In this document: positions 28,669 through 30,000 of the stretch, piece after piece
Position numbering within the stretch: position 1 is the stretch's first letter
Layout: each line of letters begins with the position of its first letter
Assembly (NCBI GenBank): GCA_030141605.1
Contig: JAQGDQ010000976.1
Location: 1-30,000, forward strand
Length of the DNA: 30,000 bases
Direction of reading: 5' to 3'
Source of the DNA: Tubiluchus corallicola
Lineage: Eukaryota > Priapulida > Priapulimorpha > Priapulimorphida > Tubiluchidae
The notes under the pieces: generated by a model
The model's database searches: none
What the model saw: the letters and a program-made list of their open reading frames with translations, nothing else
Told to the model about the DNA's origin: nothing
Position numbers and translations under genes: made by a program

Positions 28669-30000
28669 GCCTGGTTTAGGAAATTAACGTTGGGAGAACA
28701 AATACTTCGTGCAAGCACTTTTTCCAGTGATTTGGAACAGCGTCAAGATAGGAATAGAAAAACCAACCATCTCATGCAAATGCACATTTTTACAAGAGAG
28801 TACAAGTTCCCTAAACCAAAAGTCTGGTATCGGTTCCAAACGTAATTGTCAAGATTTTCGGATTGTGTAGCAGAAATACAAATTAAAAACATTCTTGACT
28901 TAAACGCCCAAAAAACGCCCCCCCCCTAAAACATTAAATCAAGTCATTTTGGACTGGCGGAGACGAGGTATTTCACTTTATCTTGCATGGAATTCGGAGT
29001 CTTTCGTCTTTCATGTTTTCTGCGTTCTGCTTTAGATGCTTTCGTCATTTTTTTCTGTTACATAGGTCATGATCAATGTTATCTTAATGTATCATCTTAA
29101 TGTAGTTTTGTCCTACATACAGAAGTAAGTTAGCTAGGCTATTATTAGAATGATAATACTTGTAGAGGCATCAAATCGTGATGTTACCATTAAGTCATTA
29201 GTTCTTTCCATATGAGAAATTTGTTGCATTTCCCCCCCCCCCCCAATTGTCACACGACCAAATATTTCACGAGAATTTCCAATTTGTGTTGTATTTCCCT
29301 CGAAATAGCAAAAGTAAGTAAACCCATTGTGTTCCGTAATGGAAATGTACAACTTCACGTGTACAATCATAATACAGAACTGTTGTTCTGGATTAGAACG
29401 AAAGCTATCAAAAAACACAAGGTCTACGCAAAATAATGCAATAAAAAACCGTTTCATCTTAATAATAATGATAATAGTATTAGATTATAATCATATTTAC
29501 AAGAAAAATGCAAAGTCCCAGATCCTATAATTAGTCTGAAGAGTGTTCAAATCACTCCCTATACAGACTTTTATAATATACCATGCAATACGCAAACACA
29601 TAACACACGATATTTATAAATAATACAAAGCAAGTGACTTATAAATAGAGCCTATACATACAATCAGAGAATTGCTTTCATATTTTGACATTAACGTAAT
29701 TATGTGCTAAGTACATTTTTAAGCTATACGTACTACATACGACATTGAAACAATAAGTCTATGTACATTATATGAAGCCTCGATAGAATTGCGCATATAC
29801 GTTTATAATTTAATGTACATGTGTTGCACGATGTGTTTTTAAATATCGTGAAATTTTATGGGATATAATCTGCCGATAAATTTAGTTTTAGTTGAGAACT
29901 ATATTGAGAAATCGGCTACAGACATGACATCATCTTGGTAATTATTATAATATTATGCTACTGGGATTGTTCAAATAAACAAAACTTGGCTTATACGAGT
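28669..30000. other. AT-rich sequence with homopolymer runs, no gene recognised
   Basis: C-runs lie near 28918-28926 and 29231-29244. Open frames at 29134-29530 overlap on both strands and lack any family signal. Confidence 0.5.

Noticed and set aside
29134-29530. Overlapping frames on both strands near the right end
   Set aside because: AT-rich with a C-run and no family signal.

Overview
This is animal (metazoan) nuclear DNA, most likely from an aquatic invertebrate; I cannot name the species. The evidence is spliced genes with GT-AG introns of about 0.2-3 kb, AATAAA poly(A) signals, an animal-type 5S rRNA sequence, LINE 3' ends, hAT-, Tc1- and TTAA-type MITEs, and long (CA)n, (GA)n and minisatellite arrays. 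Nothing looks bacterial or viral.

Three protein genes can be read. (1) At 1169-1845 (+) is the last exon of a gene with a Vps62/DUF946-like domain; its 5' part lies outside the window. (2) At 5019-11500 (+) is a complete five-exon gene for a 264-residue secreted protein: signal peptide, a reduced PAN/apple-like segment, then one F5/8 type C (discoidin) domain. A TATA box lies 5' and a poly(A) signal 3'. (3) At 24720-13068 (-) is a complete eight-exon aspartylglucosaminidase (AGA, lysosomal N4-(beta-N-acetylglucosaminyl)-L-asparaginase) of 360 residues. Every splice phase fits and the catalytic HDT motif is intact. Genes 2 and 3 converge, with about 1.6 kb between their stop codons.

Layout: 1-1168 holds a GT microsatellite. 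1850-4930 holds a tRNA-derived fragment, a 95-96 bp repeat resembling 5S DNA, a full-length 5S rRNA sequence (-) and a GC-rich element. The introns of the discoidin gene hold a 32-bp tandem repeat, two TTAA-flanked MITEs and LINE debris. The AGA introns carry most of the repeats: a compound CA minisatellite and a Tc1-like MITE with four TGACGTCA sites (intron 7), a LINE fragment (intron 5), a 40-copy 28-bp array and a 24-bp array (intron 4), a nested pair of hAT-like MITEs (intron 3), and a further hAT-like MITE in opposite orientation (intron 2). From 24721 to 30000 there is no confident protein gene, only a possible 5' UTR exon, a GA microsatellite, a third TTAA MITE and a 60-bp tandem repeat.

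The genes do not form a pathway: one acts in lysosomal glycoprotein breakdown, one is probably an extracellular adhesion or lectin-like protein, and one is of unknown role. I found no convincing new system. The best leads are inverted hAT copies that bracket AGA exon 3, a GC-AG intron in AGA, the 5S-related sequences, the CRE-bearing MITE, and the unusual cysteine pattern of the discoidin protein.
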